Source: Spinellus fusiger (Eukaryota > Mucoromycota > Mucoromycetes > Mucorales > Phycomycetaceae). From it: a DNA stretch of 64,000 nucleotides. Under the pieces are notes generated by a model. The model was not told the origin of the DNA, did no database searches, and was given only the letters and a program-made list of their open reading frames with translations. Position numbers and translations under genes: made by a program. Shown here in pieces: positions 47,915-59,987 of this stretch; position 1 is the first letter of the stretch, and each line of letters begins with the position of its first letter. Where the stretch lies: the NCBI GenBank assembly GCA_025094145.1, contig JALLLS010000051.1, positions 124,001 through 188,000 of the forward strand, given 5' to 3'.

Positions 47915-49255
47915 GTTGAGGAAGATTGTATTTAAGAAAAGAAAAGTTAAGCTGCTTGACCTGAGAATTTTATGAAAGTGGAGGGCAAAGTGCGATTTAC
48001 TTACATCATAGACTGTCACGCTGTGTTTTAAATAAGCAAAATGGATGACGTGAATGTACACTACTTCCAAAAATTAGTCGCGTTTCATAAATATTTATAA
48101 TACAATATATACGCAGATGTGACAAGTGAATGCGACATTACTTTTCGGAAATGGTATATTGCAATTCTTTTTGTTGGGAGGAGCCCAAGTAAGAAATAGA
48201 TATGAGATTGTTCAAAAACCCAAATAAACAAGAGGTGTGTTAAGTAGGTAAAAGGTATATTTCTCAAAGAATTTATTCTATGAATCTGAAGACTACCTAT
48301 ATACATCTTTTAAGGTATGTCTGACATAAGACTAATTTTCAATAGCATTCTCTTCAAAAAATGCACGGACAATAATCTTCCCTTCTTCAGACTCCCAGGG
48401 ACAGAATCTTTCCTTATTTGTAGCAAGATAATGACTCTTACAAGAAATTCACACTAACAAAAGAGTAAACTGGTGTGTATATATTTTTTTTCTAAAAAGT
48501 AATGTTGTATCTGCGTATATATTGTATTATAAATTATCATAAAATGCAACATTATTTTTTGGAAATCATGTACAATTACTAATTCCCTCATTTGAGATTA
48601 TATATTCTTCTATTCTTCTGTCTCTCATTCCTCTGCATTTATTTATTTTTAACTTTAGTGTTTAGAGTGTTTCTATGTTTATACTTAAGATCTTCAAAAG
48701 ATCTCATAGAGTGGCTGATATGTCCAATGCGCGAATAGCAAATCATGCCCAATAATAATAATAAATACTTTGAATTGTGTTGTTATTAGGTGAATATTGC
48801 CAAGTCAGTCTTAAGTGGTCTTTTACAAGGTCAATAATGTTTAGTGTATACTCCTGAGCATAATTATCTATCCCTCAAAGATAAACCATTAGGGTTTTAG
48901 GTTATATATTATATTTCTATGAGGGAATGCACTTGGGCAGTAGCTACAGTACATAATATAGTATTAGCTATACTATTGCAATAAACGATTTTATTCATAA
49001 ACAGTATATTCTATTGATAATACAATTTGATAGTGAGGTGTTCTACAAAAAGAAATAATAAATGGTATACCCATAAACCTTTTGATTTTTAGACATTATT
49101 CTATAGAAAGCATCTATTTACATTATATAAAAGGAAGGAAGTATCACCGCTTAAAGGCCAGACATATTTTTGGGTGTGTAGTCATATATGAAGCGCTAAA
49201 TTATTCTTCCGTTCATTGGCACTGTCATTGAATCTTTTGCTCTTTTGTCTTTTTC

Positions 49256-50655
49256 ATGTCTCATACAACCCATCCTCACTACAAGACGCCCATACCCCAC
49301 AGTGCTTATGAAGGACGTACCAATCACAGTCCTTATGAGAATTCAGAAAATCGACACTCTCACCATCCTCATCATCCTCACACTTATTATGAGAACTATT
49401 CAGATGCCTCACCAGCTGCCAGTTCAGACCTTCATCATTCACATCATGGTGCTTCTCAACCCTCTAGACAGTCTATGGACCAGACACCAGGCAATGAAAT
49501 ACCACGATCTATATCTGCTTGTGGTGCAATAGGCTACGATGAGCGTGAAATGAGGCAAGTGATGCGTATTCATGGCCCCGATCTAACTCTTTCTTTTCTT
49601 CTTACAGGACTTATGAACTGATTGTATCCCAACAACCTCTTCACGCAAGAATGTGTGGATTTGGAGAGAAAGACAGACGTCCTATTGATCCTCCTCCGAT
49701 TGTTCAACTGATTGTAAAACAGAAAGGCCAAGAAAGTGCTATGTTAGACCTTCAGTAAGTGTCTTTTTTATTAACATGCTTATATTGATCGTAAGGTCTC
49801 TTCAAATCCCTTTCTTTGTGCTCCATGTTACCCTTTGGTCAGATGATCGTCAAGAAGAACGTAACATTATATCAAATCCACCAAAATATACACGTGTTCT
49901 CATGGGCTCATTAGTGAGCTCACCCAGTCTATTGAAGAACCCTGAGGGAGAACCTGGTCTTTACTTTGCATTCCCAGATCTTAGTATTCGTACAGAAGGG
50001 AGATATACGCTCCGGTTCAGTCTAATGAAGCTAGTGAGGTACATTGGGCATGGCTATGTATTCATTCTAGAGTGTGTTGACTAATCTATCTATCCATCTA
50101 CAAGTGCTGATTTCCAACAAAACGCCACCTCCTCCATTATTGCCCAGATATTTTCAGATCCATTTACAGTCTATTCGGCCAAAAAGGTAATGGTGGGTTC
50201 TTTTCCATGGGCTAATGTTACTCTTTTGCATTCTTTTGTTCTTTTGTTTGTTTTTATTATGTCTGTGGATGTAGTTTCCTGGAATGACAGGTACAATAAA
50301 TATACCAATGTTCAGCCATTCATGTGGGTTTTTATTATCATTTTAGAATCTACGGAGCTTTCAAAGGTGTTTGCTAAACAAGGGCTTAAGATACCTATTC
50401 GTAATGATGGTAAGAAAAGAAAAAGAAAAAGAAAAAGAAAAAAAACAAGAAAAGGCATCCATCTCATACATGCTGATTCTAGTACGATCAAAGAAATCGG
50501 ACTAGCACAGGCACTTTTTGCTCTTTACCCCGTTTTAAATATTACTTTTTGCTATTTTTTCTTCTTCTTTTTCTTTTTGAATAAATCCTTTGTTCTATTT
50601 TTCAGATTTCTTTAAAAGAAAAGGGAATATAACAAATAATAGAATGGCACTGTAG
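49256..50655 (+). CDS. Velvet-domain regulator (VelB/VosA type)
   Basis: Seven exons (49256-49554, 49608-49754, 49796-50038, 50105-50186, 50275-50290, 50347-50409, 50606-50655) give 299 aa. After a His/Ser-rich start (~95 residues) the velvet domain runs from [20 protein letters not shown] and [15 protein letters not shown] through [30 protein letters not shown] and [18 protein letters not shown] to KIPIRND. Intron 1 uses a GC donor (GCAAGT), and exon 5 is a 16-nt microexon coding FPGMT. The last exon is uncertain: without the final intron the frame runs on through a Lys/Arg repeat to about 50615. Velvet proteins bind DNA through an NF-kB-like fold and control fungal development and secondary metabolism. 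The first ATG lies 78 bp from a transposon end, so its promoter is partly transposon DNA. Confidence 0.88.
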
Positions 50656-50892
50656 AAAGTAGGTTTTTTGTTTTTCCTTTGGGCCTCAACTATATTAAAA
50701 TAAACTCCCTGAACACCTATCTTTTAGTTTTTTTTTTTAAAAAAAAGAAGACAGTATCTTAGAGATCTTAAATGAAGGAATAAAATATATCTAAAGAACC
50801 TTTAATGTGTATTATTACTGCCTTCTTAATTCATCATTCCAAGTTAAAATATACTAACTTTTGAAATATCCAACACATTCAAAGATTCTCTA

Positions 50893-51377
50893 CACACCCA
50901 AAAATATGTCTGGCCTTTAAGCGATGATACTTCCTTCCTTTTATATAATGTAAATAGATGCTTTCTATAGAATAATGTCTAAAAATCAAAAGGTTTATGG
51001 GTATACCATTTATTATTTCTTTTTGTAGAACACCTCACTATCAAATTGTATTATCAATAGAATATACTGTTTATGAATAAAATCGTTTATTGCAATAGTA
51101 TAGCTAATACTATATTATGTACTGTAGCTACTGCCCAAGTGCATTCCCTCATAGAAATATAATATATAACCTAAAACCCTAATGGTTTATCTTTGAGGGA
51201 TAGATAATTATGCTCAGGAGTATACACTAAACATTATTGACCTTGTAAAAGACCACTTAAGACTGACTTGGCAATATTCACCTAATAACAACACAATAAG
51301 TGTCTTGTGAATTACAATGAGCTCAATACCAGATAATAACACTTATTACCTTTCTATCTCAAAAATCATTAGGTGTG
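50893..51377 (-). mobile_element. 0.49-kb short copy (E) of the CACACC-end family
   Basis: It starts CACACCCAAAAATATGTCTG and ends TTAGGTGTG, flanked by TA (50891-50892, 51378-51379). Its left ~400 bp are a near-identical inverted match to the right end of copy D (48780-49178). It is a minimal derivative lacking all transposase sequence. Together with D's right end it brackets the velvet gene in opposite orientation. Confidence 0.85.
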
Positions 51378-53632
51378 TATTTTCCGAGAGTATTGGACCA
51401 TTTTTTGAATTGAATTTGGACCAGTGAGAATAACTAAATGAGTTAGACATAGTCAAAAAGAAAAATGTATTAGAGGTGTTTATTTTCTAAACAATCGTCC
51501 ATTTTTAACATGAAATATCTAAAAGTAATAATGAATGGGGCTTTTGTTTTGTTTTAAGAGTAAATTATCTTTTATTGCCCCCTCTTAACCATATCAATGG
51601 TATAACAAGTCATAAAATAGCCAACAGATGATCCCCTCTACATTTTTATAATAGGATAGGAGTAACACCGTTGAATCCAAAAATAAACTTAAAGAGTATA
51701 ACCTTCTATGGTATATTTTATTCAATACCTTTTATGCTAAATTATTAATGCAATGCATACTCACCTATTAATGATTTTTAGAGGTGTCTCTTTAGTGTCT
51801 CTTTCTCATATAATAGAATAGATGGCTAACATACGAATGGGACTACTGAGTGTCGGATCCCAATAGTATTCACAATAATGAACTGATAGAATCATATCTT
51901 ATATTAACACTTATTTACTTTCTAGAAAAACATAAACATGAACTTTGGAAACCATTTAGACGCTGTTGATCATAGTCAACTTGTCTTGCGTAATGACCAA
52001 CAGGCATTAACTAAGAAGAAGAAAGATACATTTTATATATAAACAATATCCAGTTGAACTCTGGACACTGTGTCTGTCATACTGTTAATACTTTAATCGA
52101 CATCCATTATCAAAGGAATGAGTTAATCTCAAATGAAATTCTTAAACCTACTCCGCCTCCAACAACAAGATTTAATGAGGCTATATATGAGATTGTCCAT
52201 CTATTTCTTAGTTCAGATCTGTGTACATTCTACTGTTTTTCTTCTTCTTTGTCCCTCACAGATCTTTTGTTATACTACAATCTACAGTAAATTTCTATAC
52301 CAAACTATCATCGGTCATGGTTGGAAACTTCAAAATAAGATGACTTTTTGGGATGATGTAGTTGAATTGAATTTTGATAGCCTTACGATACGGATAGAAT
52401 AATATACTTTGTTTTGGTGGCATAGTTCAAACAGATGGTATGTGTCACGATGATTTTTATAAAAAAAAAAAATCAAGATACAGTACACGATTCCTAATGT
52501 TGGTCGGAAATACAGAATATATAAACAAAAACAGCCCTATAAACATCAAGAGATTGATGGCTGATGTGTTTTTTTATTGATTCTGAAAGGGTTAACACCT
52601 TATTATGTATCAATGAAAGCTTCACAGTCTTTTTTTTTTTTTAAAAAAAAAATACATAGAGATACACCAAACTATACCAAGAAAAATGTCAAAAGATAAT
52701 AAATACAGAAATGTCTGCAAAACAATTAGGCTATAGAGAGTATTTGATACTAAAAAAAAGGTTGGTATATACCAAAAGAAAAGATAATACAAATCTATTG
52801 TAAAGTTAAAGCTCGCTTTTGGTACAGAAGTTGTATTTATCATAGGTAACAGTTCTCTCCCAAACACTCGATTTAAAGAGCCAATGAAGTCTCGGCTTCA
52901 GAGTATGGCTGGGAAGGTTGGGATTTTTAAGTTTATTTGATGGGTGAGTTTAGAATGAGTAAATCATGCCCTGAAGGTGAAGATATCAGCCTAGAAACAT
53001 TTAAAGTGGTTGAAAACTCATATCTTTTCAGGAGAAAAACCAGCCCAGCTGTTGCTATACATGGCTTATTAAGGTATTGAAAACAATATAAAGATTGGCA
53101 TTTACTCACTTTGATAGATGTATAAACCAAACATGCAGAGAGGCTGTTCTAAACAATTCTGGGGTGAATGATCGTTTATTGGACCAATATTTGACTGTTT
53201 GCTTTAATATGATACATGTCCCTCGTTCTGTCTGTCAAAAGCGAGTGATCATTACCAGATTCTAATGGGCTGTGCTTCCACAAACTATAAATACAAGAAG
53301 ACTAATGAATTCACAACAAAGCAAGAGATGGGTGCACAGAGGACAGCAAGCAACTCTCCAGTCTAGTTTAACGCCATGACTACCCAAGATACATTCGTTA
53401 AGCTCAAGTCCATTATTTAATTTCTTTTCTTCTATTTTTTGGATAAACATCCAGCTTCATCACAATCAATATAAGTTCTCATTTTAATTATCACAACATT
53501 TAATTTAACCTTTTATTATTTATGCACTAAATCTTTATTTTGGCTCAATACTTTTGGCAAATAATGTATGAATATTTTAGTATTTTATTTTTAAGGAGTG
53601 TGGATGATGAACAGGAAGAATGCCTGTTGATA
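51378..53632. other. Intergenic, no supportable gene
   Basis: It contains poly-T/poly-A foldbacks (52631-52653) and short frames without recognisable domains (e.g. 52054-52290, 52622-52867). The right end should hold the 3' UTR of the glycosyltransferase gene. Confidence 0.5.
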
Positions 53633-55080
53633 CTACTTTTGAATGAATCTTTTTCCCCAATAGAAAATAACACGGGAGCATTGCTGCCTCACATGGAGAG
53701 ACTGTGGCCCTGCCCATAGCCCCAGAGTGTTGAGTTGGCGTGTCTGATAAACGCACTGCTCCCAATAGTACTTGGTATATAGCCTTAATTCAATTACATG
53801 CTGATAATCGTCAATAACACCCCTTTCTTGCTAGACTTACATCAATCGGTCGAAGAGTGTCCCGGGCAAAGAGCTGAACTGCATAGTCTATGGGCAAGAC
53901 ATAAAATTCACTTCCAGACATATAGCTAGTGAAGAAACAGGCAGATCGTTTATCAAGGAACCGTTCGGGACACCTAGGTATAGATTAACATGCAATTTCT
54001 ATCTCTCATCCCTATACCATGGAACAACAGTCTTGCTGTGTATTGCAATGGGGTTGTAATGGTGTTCATAATGATCAACCTTATAGAGAGAAGTAGTTTC
54101 TATCCAGTGATCAATGTTTGTGGGATTGCTGTTCAGTGGAAGTGTGGAGGAACTGTCATTGATTTCCTTGTGATATTGCAATAGTTGACTTTTTGTGGTA
54201 GGCATTGAATGATGCGGTAAAAGTTTAAAATGTGGTAATACCAGCACATCACCCTGGGCCAAGAGATGAATGTAGTTCGTATGGCTTTTCTTCCAATTCG
54301 AAAGTAAATGACTGCTAGGTAAAATACCTACAGGCATGTCACACACATAGTCTGTACGTGCATACAGTCGTGCTATGTTTCTCTCACTATTATGAGAAAG
54401 AATACCAATAGACTCACTCTTGACCACTAGTAAATGTACATCTACATATCTAAAGACATCACGTTCACTCGCATATTCCTGTTGAATATTTACTAGTTGG
54501 TCACACTGTTGAATGGACACAGTGAGTGTTACAGAGATAGGACCTAGAAAGTGTCAATATCTTTATGTTATAGTATAGATTACCCTGCCAATGTTTTGCC
54601 AATTGTCTCAAGTAAGACCACTCTTTCAAAGATAAATTAGTGAGAAGAGTAAGTGTGTGTGAGGATCGATCTGCTTTAAGCCAGTAAGGCTCTGTTTTGT
54701 ATGTAGTTCCATAGTGAACATGGGACAGTAGTTTGGACATTTTGACTTCATGAGATAGAGTATCTATCATGGAATGGTTCTGATCTAAGAGTGTTTAGTG
54801 TATCTTATAAATAACACTGTGGCTTACTCCAATGATAAGATAATGTGGGTGTCCATAAAGTATTAAATGAGTTCACAGGTTTTAATAGCCATAAAAATAG
54901 ATGGCTGCCTGTCAAATAAAAACAAAACAGAATGTACAGCGCAATAAAAATGAAGATAAACGGGTGTTTTCGTCTAATGTCTGTCCAAAATGTGCAAGTG
55001 GGTAAATTGCTTAGCCAAGAATGTCCCCATAAAAAAGAACGTTTCACAGCCATTGGAACAGGAGTAGATGGTGCTGACAT
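53633..55080 (-). CDS. GT49/LARGE-like glycosyltransferase, type II membrane protein
   Basis: Exons 55080-54828, 54784-54584, 54543-54018 and 53973-53841 are well supported (introns 40-44 bp); a final exon 53755-53633 is tentative. This gives about 411 aa. Residues ~38-60 are a single membrane anchor (FIFIFIALYILFCFYLTG), as in Golgi transferases. GT49-type features follow: LTLLTNLSLKEWSYLRQLAK, HWQGPISVTL, ERNIARLYARTDYVCDMPVG, and the C-terminal VVPWCPERFLDKRSACFF with SGSEFYVLPIDYAV. Where other members have a metal-binding DxD, this protein reads CDMPVG, so catalytic competence is uncertain. Relatives add sugars in beta-linkage to glycans; the donor here is unknown. Splicing at 54017 is chosen because it joins PW to CPERF, a conserved block. 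Confidence 0.78.
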
Positions 55081-55240
55081 AAAGAACAGGATAGGAAGAG
55101 AAGATGAAGCCAGATCTAGTTTAATTCATATGTGTTTTTACAAGGACATGTTCCCTTTTTCTTTTTTTTCTTTTTTTAAATATAAATAAGGGGTTTCACT
55201 CACTCACTCAAAGACCCACACGCCTTTAAATAAATTTATA

Positions 55241-56464
55241 CACACCAGGGTATTTTGGGATATATAAAGAAATATCCTGAGAATAAAACCGCAATATTCT
55301 TATGATTGGCCAATGTGTTTTAAAAGGCTTTTTCGCTGTCCAAATGGTCAATTCCAAACTTTACTTGCCTATTCTAGCAATGACGATTGACTTTGCAATT
55401 AAAAAGTATAGAATTGGCTGTAAAGAGAAGAAATAGAACAAAAATCACCCCAGAATTACAACTCAGTCACTGATATTCTTCTCTTAACATAATGTGTTAT
55501 CCTTAAGCCCACAGTATTTGCAGCGTAACAATGTTTAAGAAAATATTTATTATAGGACACACATAATTAACTCTAGTGGTCATAGTCCAGAAAATAGAAC
55601 CAAACTCACTTATATTAAGAGCATTATAGCCATTCATTGAATCCATATCCATAATCGCTCTAGCAACTATGTTGTTGTAACTGTTCTCAACAATAGTACT
55701 TAATGATAACAAGGTATTGTTTCTAATACTGGACTTTACGCTCAAGGTAAATAGAGTGTGAATTGTTTGACTTGTGAATTTTATGAGTGAAGGCTAGTGT
55801 ATACTCCACCAGAATATAGATAAAATTGTTATTTGTTACTATATCCCCCCCTTTTTATTATTTCCCATACTGCACATACAACTTAACACCCAAGTACTCG
55901 TCAAGATGAGCATAACTGAGCAAAGTATTGTGCCATTATTAACAAAGAGAAACAATAGAAGGAGGTGATAGACACTACCAAGGACTATTCTAGTGATAGA
56001 AAGGTAAACAGTGTCTTCATCTGGGCTTGGGCTCATTGTAATCCACAAGACACTCATTGTATTGTTATTAGGCAAGTAAAGACTCCTTTCAAGTTAGTCC
56101 CAAGTAGTCTTCTATACTGTCTAAGGTGTCTGGGGTATAATCATGATCATAGTTATCTATCTCCCAAGGACAAATCATTATAATGTTGGGATATAGATTC
56201 TATTGCTATGAGGGAATGCACTTAGGCAGTAGCTATAGTCATAATATATCATTAGCTATACTATTACAATAAACAATTTTATTTATAAACAATATATTCC
56301 ATTGATAATACAATTTTATATTGAGGTATCCACAAAAAGAAATAATAATTTGGATACTTGCAAACCTTTTGATTTTGAACACAGACACATATAAGGTAAT
56401 TTTTATTGTGACGTAAAAGGAAGGAGATATCACCGCTTAAAGGCCAGACAAATCTTTGGGTGTG
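55241..56464 (-). mobile_element. 1.22-kb non-autonomous transposon (copy F)
   Basis: It starts CACACCAGGGTATTTTGGGA and ends ATCTTTGGGTGTG, flanked by TA (55239-55240, 56465-56466). It is an inverted near-identical copy of the elements at 22315-23537 and 33041-34264, same length as C (1224 bp). It keeps the transposase-end relic on the minus strand (55600-55745). It lies about 160 bp upstream of the glycosyltransferase start and directly abuts a LINE. Confidence 0.9.
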
Positions 56465-56469
56465 TAGTA

Positions 56470-58540
56470 AGGAGAATATCTATGTAGAACTAGAAATTAG
56501 TTATATGCACTTAGCCAACAGCGTCTCTTTCTTTGAGGAGGAGAGAAACAGCTATAAAAAAGAAGAAATAATAGTAGAGGGAGAGAAAGGAATGTCATCA
56601 AAAATCAATTGCCAATGGGCACGCCACAATTCACCAAGCACACTGCCAATAATTTGGGAGCTTCTAAAATCCGGTGGGTCGGGAGGGAGCTTAAGAGAGA
56701 GAACACATGGAATAGAATATCGGATTGCCTGGGCGAAATGAAAGAAAAAAAAGTATATAAAGAGCACACTACACAGGCCATTTGGATGGACACTATACTA
56801 GAAAAATGCTCAATAGTGGCAGTGAATTGAGAGCAGACTCGACACTGTGGAGACGAGAGAAATGTTGGACATAAGGATTCAATATTCCAAGACCACCACT
56901 GGCCCGAGAAAGACATAGAGTGGCAAATTCAATAGGAAGATACATCCGCTTCATCAGAAACTTGCTAATGATAGACTGGAGTGATTGGAAAAAGGTGTGA
57001 GGAAGAGGTGTGATGCGGATGACATACCAAAGGGTAGATAGAATGAGAGAATGAATAGTGGTGGCTCTGCCACGAACTGAAAGAAAACGTTGGCTATGGA
57101 TGTTGGTGGCTGCTCTTATCTTTCCAAGTAGCTGTGCATAGGTAGATTGCCTTTGACTTCAAAAAAAAAAGTAGCTACTCAGGGTAGACCAAAGCAGTAG
57201 GGCATGTATTGTCAAACCAAGCTGTAATACCCACCTCAATGAGCAATGGCTGTCATTCAGGAAGAAGACATCCAGAGAGAGAAAAGGCATGAATCTTGTG
57301 AAGGTTCATCCTGGCATTGGATTCCTGTCCATATATTTTCAATTGGTGTAGTATCCGTCCCAAGTCTCCTGGGTCCTGAAGAAAGACAACTATATTATCA
57401 GCATAGGCTAGAGCACAAAGAGAATATGTAGGAGGAGGGGCAACTGCTGGTGATAGTACAGGAGGAAGAAACCCTTTGAGTATGGTTTCTTGCAGTACAC
57501 TCAATAGAAATGGCTCCAGAACAGGATTAGAGAGGACAGGAGAAAGAGGATCCCCCTGCCGAAGACCACGACTTTGCATAACTTGTTGTGAGAGATGTCC
57601 ATCGACATTGATGCGAATACTAGTAGAGAAGAAAAGAGCAGTGATACTATCTACAAGAGATCGCTTAAAGGAGAAAGCTAACGGTGTCTTGGTGAGCCAT
57701 AGCGGGTAAACTCTATCATAAGCCTTTTCTTGATCAAGAAGAAGACCCCATTGCTGTTGAGTTTGTGTTCTTTGCACGTTCCATGGGCAGACGAACCAAG
57801 ATTCTATTATCGACGATAAATCTTCCAGGAAGAAAGCCAGTCTGACAAGGATTGATACAAGTACGAGCTACTTTAACCATCCTCCCATTGACCAAACGGG
57901 TGAATACTTTCGCATCACAGTTGATCAAAGAGATGGTTCGCCAATTCTTCAAAGTAGAGAGATCACTCTTTTTTTTTGGTAAAAGACACATGCCAGTTTT
58001 CTGCCAAGAAGGAGAGAAAAGAGAAGACAAGAGAGCATCTTTGTAAACCTGACATACAAGACTGGCATAGTCTTGTTGCTTAAATACTAAATACTAAATC
58101 TAAGATACCATAAGGCAATCCATCTGAGCCAGGGCTACTGTACCGAAGAGCATGCCAAACACCCTATTGTCTGTCCTCAATAGTGAGTGGCACCAGAAGA
58201 TCCTCTTGTTGTTGGGCAATTATCTTTCTATTTTCTGGTATCTGTCTAAGCAGAGTACTGACTGAGTCTTCCTCAGTTTTCTCTGGTGTCAACAGAGTGG
58301 TATAGAAAGCCTGTGCGGCTTCTGTCATAGTAGGAGAAGTATCACACAGTGCATTGGTGGTAGGGTGACGAAGGGGCGGTACAGTTCGTTGGATTTGTCG
58401 TATCTGGATTGTGGCTTTAAGGTACCCAGGGGATTTCTCACCCTGTTCCCGCCAGAAAGGTGAAAACCATGAGAGCGTGGCCTGTGCGTAGTTATGGTGA
58501 CAATGTTTAATTGTAGAAAGATGATTAAAAGTCACACCAA
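56470..58540 (-). mobile_element. Degenerate LINE (non-LTR retrotransposon), RT region
   Basis: Minus-strand pieces of ORF2 are found in order from 58535 to about 56605: pre-RT region, RT motifs, C-terminal region. Endonuclease and ORF1 are missing on the 5' side. The left (3') boundary touches the transposon copy ending at 56464, so it may have been inserted into or cut by it. It is related to, but distinct from, the LINE at 42.4-44.8 kb, with similar LINCDAKVFTR and QTGFLP blocks. Confidence 0.85.
56605..58535 (-). pseudogene. LINE ORF2 remnant with mutated RT active site
   Basis: 58535-58164 is the linker upstream of RT (SPTMTEAAQAFYTTLLTPEK). 58030-57734 has NWRTISLINCDAKVFTRLVN and CQTGFLPGRFIVDNRI. 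57777-57253 has LLLDQEKAYDRVYP, QSRGLRQGDPLSPVLSN and the catalytic box, which reads YADN instead of YADD (about 57395-57410). Beyond this are further C-terminal pieces with stops and shifts (SGGLGILNPYVQH near 56900). The element is dead by frame breaks and by loss of the second catalytic Asp. Confidence 0.85.
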
Positions 58541-58621
58541 AATATGTAATAAGAAAACTTTTTTTTTATATTTAGCATTGTAGTGATAGGTAATAATGCC
58601 AAATATAGATTGGATATTGTA

Positions 58622-59987
58622 CAATCACACCCAATTAGAAAGTGTACGACCCCATAATTTATACAATTTTAAACATGATTCATCTTCTTTTTCCTACCAC
58701 AGAATCATATTCCATTAATCAATCTCAAATGTCAAACGCAGAATCTTTAACTAAATAATCTAGAGTTTATAATATGTTTTAAGAAATAGAGTACTAAGGT
58801 GTTTAATAGCTTTTTTTTTAAAATATATATATATATATATATACTCTATAGGTAGCATCTCAAAGGTCATTGACATTAGCAAGACTACTGTCCAGAATTT
58901 TATTAGTAGAATCAAGACCACTGGTGCACCTCTACCGAATCCTAGCTCTGGTGCACCAAAAAAACTTAACGAGAGAGACCTCAGACGAATTGAGGTCATT
59001 CTAAGAGGCAACCCATTTGCCTCCTATAACTATATAAATTTGGAACTTAAATCATATGAGATAATCATCTGTAGAGCAACATTCATCGAATGCATACACT
59101 AGATTGGGTTTATTTCCTACTTTTCAGAACACAAGCCAAGGTTATATGAAGAAAAACACGAAGAAAAGAGTTTGTTGGGTAAAGGAACAAGTCAACTGGA
59201 CCCTTGAGGACTGGAGACGTGTTGTATGGTCTAATGAGTCACGGTTTGAAGTAGAGGGTTACCAGGGAGGAGCTAGAGTGATTCGAAAGATCGGAGAGAG
59301 GTATAGGTCTGCTCATATCATACCTACAACCAAATGGGGGAAAGGCAGAATAATGATCTGGAGCTGTTTCTGGGCAGGTGGATTTGGGCCTTTGGTCTTT
59401 GTTGATGGCACTGTGAATCAGGACGTATAGGTCAACATTTTGGCAGAAAAATTTCTGCCATGGTTCATTGAATTGAATGAGAAGGAGAATAAGGACTTTA
59501 TATTCCAAGAAGATGGGGCTAGCTGCCATACAGGTGGCTATACAACATGGTGGAAAAACACACATGCAATCAGGCACTTTGATTACTGGCCTGCCCAAAG
59601 TCCTGATCTCAACTCCATTGAACATCTCTGGAGCTGTCTTGATAATCTTATCGATAACAAGAGAGCCAGTATTAATAATATCGATGAGCTCAAGATAGCT
59701 TTAGAAGAAGCTTGGGGAAATATCCACGTTGATCTTGCCGAATGTTTAGTTGACTCAATGAAAGACCACTGCCAGGCAGTTATTGATGCCAAAGGTGGCC
59801 CAACAAAATATTAAATAAAAACTTTTTTATATATATTAATATAAAGAATATGTTAAACTAACTTTGTGTTGAATTTGAAGTCATTAGTATGTGTTTTGAG
59901 GTCGTAACATTTATATCCGTAAAGCATGCTTTTTTTCAGGATTTCAAAAAAATAAAAAATCGTACCCTTTCTAATGTTGTGTGACTG
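58622..59987 (+). mobile_element. Tc1/mariner transposon copy 2, both ends present
   Basis: The left end CAATCACACCCAATTAGAAA and the right end (complement CAGTCACACAACATTAGAAA) form ~30-bp imperfect inverted repeats, flanked by TA (58620-58621, 59988-59989). The 1366-bp element contains a full-length but broken transposase gene. Its right ~900 bp are almost identical to copy 1 at 4577-5491. An AT dinucleotide run lies at 58823-58843. Confidence 0.9.
58845..59814 (+). pseudogene. Tc1/mariner transposase, degenerate
   Basis: The N-terminal part keeps a helix-turn-helix region (ISKVIDISKTTVQNFISRIK, then a second basic helix GAPKKLNERDLRRIEVIL). A stop near 59100 and a one-base shift near 59150 (extra A relative to copy 1) follow. 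The catalytic region runs from 59104-59430 to a TAG at 59428-59430, then 59440-59814 carries FQEDGASCHT and SPDLNSIEHLW. First-Asp context is SNESRF, where copy 1 has SDESRF, so the first catalytic Asp is mutated here. The enzyme is inactive. Confidence 0.87.

Larger units (their letters stand above)
44809..49178 (-). mobile_element. 4.37-kb CACACC-end DNA transposon (copy D) with transposase gene
   Basis: The left end CACACCCAAAGATTTTTGGG and right end ...TTTTTGGGTGTG are inverted repeats flanked by TA (44807-44808, 49179-49180). The left ~250 bp and right ~400 bp match the ends of the 1.22-kb copies; between them lies the transposase gene, minus strand. It is thus the coding parent type of the family in this window. 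It sits inside a LINE on its left and 78 bp from the velvet gene start on its right. A C/T-rich inner stretch near 48300-48780 has no gene. Confidence 0.85.

Noticed and set aside
50410..50615. Velvet C-terminal Lys/Arg-rich extension as the main protein end
   Set aside because: A GT donor and a strong pyrimidine-rich AG acceptor at 50605 suggest an intron, and the extension is an AGAAAA microsatellite plus Phe run; kept only as an alternative.
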